The position numbers and the translations under genes are program-made. Below the pieces are notes generated by a model that saw nothing but the letters and a program-made list of their open reading frames with translations, had not been told where the DNA came from and did no database searches. A stretch of 64,000 nt of DNA from Seminavis robusta (Eukaryota; Bacillariophyta; Bacillariophyceae; Naviculales; Naviculaceae). Below are positions 61,045 to 64,000 of this stretch, piece by piece. Positions within the stretch are counted from its first letter, which is position 1; each line of letters starts with the position of its first letter. The DNA lies in contig CAICTM010000118.1 in the NCBI GenBank assembly GCA_903772945.1, forward strand, positions 1 through 64,000, in the 5' to 3' direction.

Positions 61045-64000
61045 TACAACCGCCTTGCACTTCTCTGTTGTATGTATAGCTAATGGAATGGAATAATTGA
61101 AATTCATCGTCAGCCCCTTGTTGTTAGCTAGCTAGCTAGCTAGCTAGCTAGCTACGATGATGTAGCTAGTTCTGTGGAAAGGACCCCAGCAACGTCTTCT
61201 GACCCGCACCGGTACGTCGCTAGCTAGAGCACCTGGGCTTCCGGTCCAATCTACATCTGCACAGCACTGCTCCCAACACAATCTGCGACTGTGGTGCGAT
61301 TGGACCCTGATACTTTTGACAACGGCTCAGTTCGGCTCCAGACTGTGGACCCCGCCACTCCCACGCCGGGAACCGCAGAGGCACCACGTGAACCATGGCT
61401 CGCAAGTTTGCTCGGCAGCAATGCATTGATCCCAGCCACGCCACTGTCTACCTGCTCTTGCCTCTAGCTAGCTTGCTAGTGGGTGTAGGGGGTCGTCTCC
61501 GCTCTCGTCATTGGCTGAGAAATTTCATGGCATCCTCTCATGTGGGTAGCTCTGGGCGGTGGGACCTGAAAAAGGCCTCAGGAACCGGTGCGCCGTCGTT
61601 GATATCATTGCAGAAGCCACTTTGGCGCACCTGTCGTTTCCAAAAAAGATTCGGGACCATGGACAAGCACCCCGTTGCCAACCGAGCCGCTCCTGGTAAT
61701 ATTAGTAGACCAGAGGACATGGCTTGCCACAGCTAGCTAGCTCGCTGCTAGCTAGTAAGCCAAAGTGTTTCATTGTTTCTGGCTGAAAGAAGTGATTCTA
61801 TGGAAGGCTTCCAAAACGTTGCTTCCTTCTTTGCTTGCTGGTTCCGGACATGGTCGGAGTGCAACTGTCGTTGACCCACTCCACACACCACTTGATCAAT
61901 CACGCCATCTTTGGTAGACAAAAATGGGCCGCTTGGCCGCTTGACCGCTCTGCTCGTGGTCTCTATAGGCAAACACAGCTAAACAGCACCATGAACTGTG
62001 CAATAAAACGTGCATTTGATTTTTTGGATGGAGTTGATGCACATAGATAGCTATGTACATACATGTTCAGCGGCTCCTAAAATTTCGAAAGGACTTTTTA
62101 CTTCTGGAGCGAAGCATCAGCAATTGGAGTTTTGAGGTTGCCACAACGTAGCTAGCCAGGAAGGCATTTGATCAATTGAGTACTACAACTCCCACAAGTG
62201 TTTCTTGGAATAAGCATTTCAGTTCTACAAGCACAGGCCTGGACAAGGGAAGCAGCAGCATATTTCTGGATTGTCAGCCAGAATGATCTACAATCTACAT
62301 TGACTTGACTTGCCTTGTTCTTGCTTATCCTGTCCACTCCTCACCAGGCATCAGGTATCAGCTAGCCTTATCAGCCAAAAGGCAACTCGAGCTCATGGCC
62401 ATTCAGCCAGCTTGTCCATATCCTTCTACGCAGCTATCGACCGACAGCCACCCATACCGTACCACCATCTACCTAGATTTCCTTTTCGGAAGCATGGCAA
62501 GTGTAAAGTGCCCCCCATCCCCGGTCAGCTCACCACCCCCAGCTAGCGTTCCTCCAGAAATAGATGGGTAGCCAACTTCTGTGAATGGTTCTTTCTCAAC
62601 TCATACAGACGTGTCTCGTGGCTGTGCTCTTTTGAAACATGGCTTACCTACTGACCCCTGATACCGGTACGTCGTAGACCATTGGGTTGAAGGAGATAAC
62701 AAACTACAACAAGAAATCGGATGCAGCCGCACAGACTGCAGAGACACTGGGCGCAATAATTCCGCTATTGACGCCTTCGGATGCAAACAGTCAGTACAGT
62801 ACCGTACGAACGATTACAGTCGTACATTATGTGTACTAGCTAGTAGCTAGCTATTATAGTAGAAGCAACACAGGTGCCACAACCCAACAGCTCAACTGGC
62901 TCAACACACAACGTGTTAATGGAACGGAGATGACAGGCTTTTTATTGGCCCAAAATGGCCAAAGGAGAAGTTTGTGTTTAGAGGACTCGCCAACGTGGAC
63001 TTCGGCAAGGGCAAGTCTAAACAGTAAAACTTGTTGTTCCAGCAATTCTCGCCACCCACTTGCCACTATGTCATGAAACCACGCATCAACCGAGTAGCCA
63101 AAACAAAGTGAAGCCTTGTCTTTTAGATTGATTCGAACCACCCAACCTGGTGGACACTGTGCGGGTACGACTGTAGCAGCGGCCCTCCTCAAAGAGAAAT
63201 GCTGAAACGTTTAGTTGGCTAGACTTTTCATAGCTACCAGTCTGGTACTGGAGTAGATAACGAAATGATGGCTGACCAACGCTTGCAATGGAACCTATAT
63301 GGTGCCCGCTGACACAACCCCGTGTTTCATAAGTACCGTGCAACAACTTGAAAAGCCAAAGCCAGATCATGAGTCGAGTCCAGCCTCATCGAGATGGAGT
63401 GGAGCTAGCTAAGTGCCAAACAACCAAAAGATGTCCATTGATGCATACTACATGTATTATCATGTGCTCTGGCGATTTGGCCTTTGCAACAGTACTTGTT
63501 TCTTTTCTTCCATAGTTCAGTCTCGTTTTGCCAGAATGGCTGGTACCGCACAGATGCCTGAAGTCGATGCTTCCTAGTAGAGCAGTCGAGTCTACTGAGT
63601 CTAGCTACTAGTAGCTGGCTACATGTTGGGATCCTAACTACTACTCGTAAGCAAGATGGCACCTTTTCTCATGATGGCACCTTCAGAAATCCCTAAACCA
63701 CAAAGCAATCAAAGGTAGCTGGACGGTTAAACCTTAACAATGTAGTTTCTTCCAAGCAAGGTCTAACCAAGAAATCTTGATCGATCCCACAACTTTGTCG
63801 AATAACGGGTATTCTAACCGTTGTCAAAACCTCTCAGTTTTGGAGGAGAAGACGTTCGTTTTGGAGACAAAATTTGTGTGATTCTCGGAAAAACTGCCGG
63901 ACCCTCGCTTCTTTTATCTTTTATGTGGGGATTTACCGTGGTTCTGGCTGAGAAAATACAATGACCTTTATTTCTTTGGAAGTTGCTGTAGCTTGGATAT
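61045..64000. other. gene-poor end of window
   Basis: Almost 3 kb with no convincing gene on either strand. The longest open frames are about 110 codons and lack domains and coding composition. It is rich in TAGCTAGC words (61124-61154, 61735-61755, 62838-62853) and has TACCGGTAC-type words near 61209 and 62661. Nothing at the right edge is recognisable as the start of another gene. Confidence 0.55.
61124..61154. repeat. (TAGC)n microsatellite
   Basis: About seven and a half copies of TAGC, a perfectly palindromic array, 80 bp past the stop of the second kinase gene. Confidence 0.9.

Noticed and set aside
1-64000. tRNA, rRNA or snRNA genes
   Set aside because: I looked for T-arm-like GGTTCGAATCC motifs with a matching acceptor stem and for rRNA text by eye and found none. 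A covariance-model scan would be needed to exclude them.

Overview
The window looks like nuclear DNA of a stramenopile, most likely a pennate diatom. The evidence is the gene repertoire: a diatom-style ankyrin protein, a class C (GABA-B-like) receptor, a VWA plus alpha-kinase protein, a LURP-one protein, very large coiled-coil proteins and secreted Pro/Thr-rich mosaic proteins. Short GT-AG introns (about 70-150 bp), Ty1/copia and Ty3/gypsy fossils, and intergenic DNA full of the palindromes TACCGGTA and TAGCTAGC also fit. The species is not fixed by anything I can see.

Layout. 1-3.25 kb holds decayed LTR-retrotransposon pieces and 3.25-5.4 kb is unassigned DNA. 5.5-18.6 kb holds two tandem plus-strand genes for giant coiled-coil proteins (about 2301 and 1788 aa) that share short end motifs and look like old tandem paralogs. 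19.4-20.7 kb has a heptamer array, a duplicated hairpin and a LURP-one (tubby-like) gene. 21.2-22.4 kb is a minus-strand protein kinase. 24.5-37.6 kb and 41.2-48.3 kb are two paralogous minus-strand genes for huge secreted mosaic proteins. Each has a signal peptide, a conserved Cys-containing N-terminal cassette, three tandem beta-sandwich-like modules, Pro/Thr repeat arrays, a fourth divergent module and a C-terminal Cys motif. Between them sit a divergent pair: a small two-helix membrane protein and a phytanoyl-CoA dioxygenase-like enzyme. 49.9-50.9 kb is a three-exon ankyrin gene. 51.8-53.6 kb is a class C receptor that has lost most of its ligand domain. 53.9-55.2 kb contains remnants, including a truncated copy of the intact VWA/alpha-kinase gene at 55.7-57.9 kb. 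59.6-61.0 kb is a second kinase, paralogous to the 21-22 kb one but with an intron. 61-64 kb shows no gene.

The most interesting part is the pair of mosaic surface proteins, plausibly cell-wall, mucilage or adhesion proteins. They share near-identical repeat sections but have divergent C-terminal modules. The first copy has gained several kilobases of extra arrays, including a duplicated intron. Many apparent frameshifts in these arrays fall exactly where repeat units differ from each other. That pattern suggests the consensus dropped ambiguous bases, so the genes may be intact in the organism.

The remaining genes are signalling (two kinases, alpha-kinase, receptor), structural (coiled coils) or single enzymes. 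I see no operon-like functional link among them.
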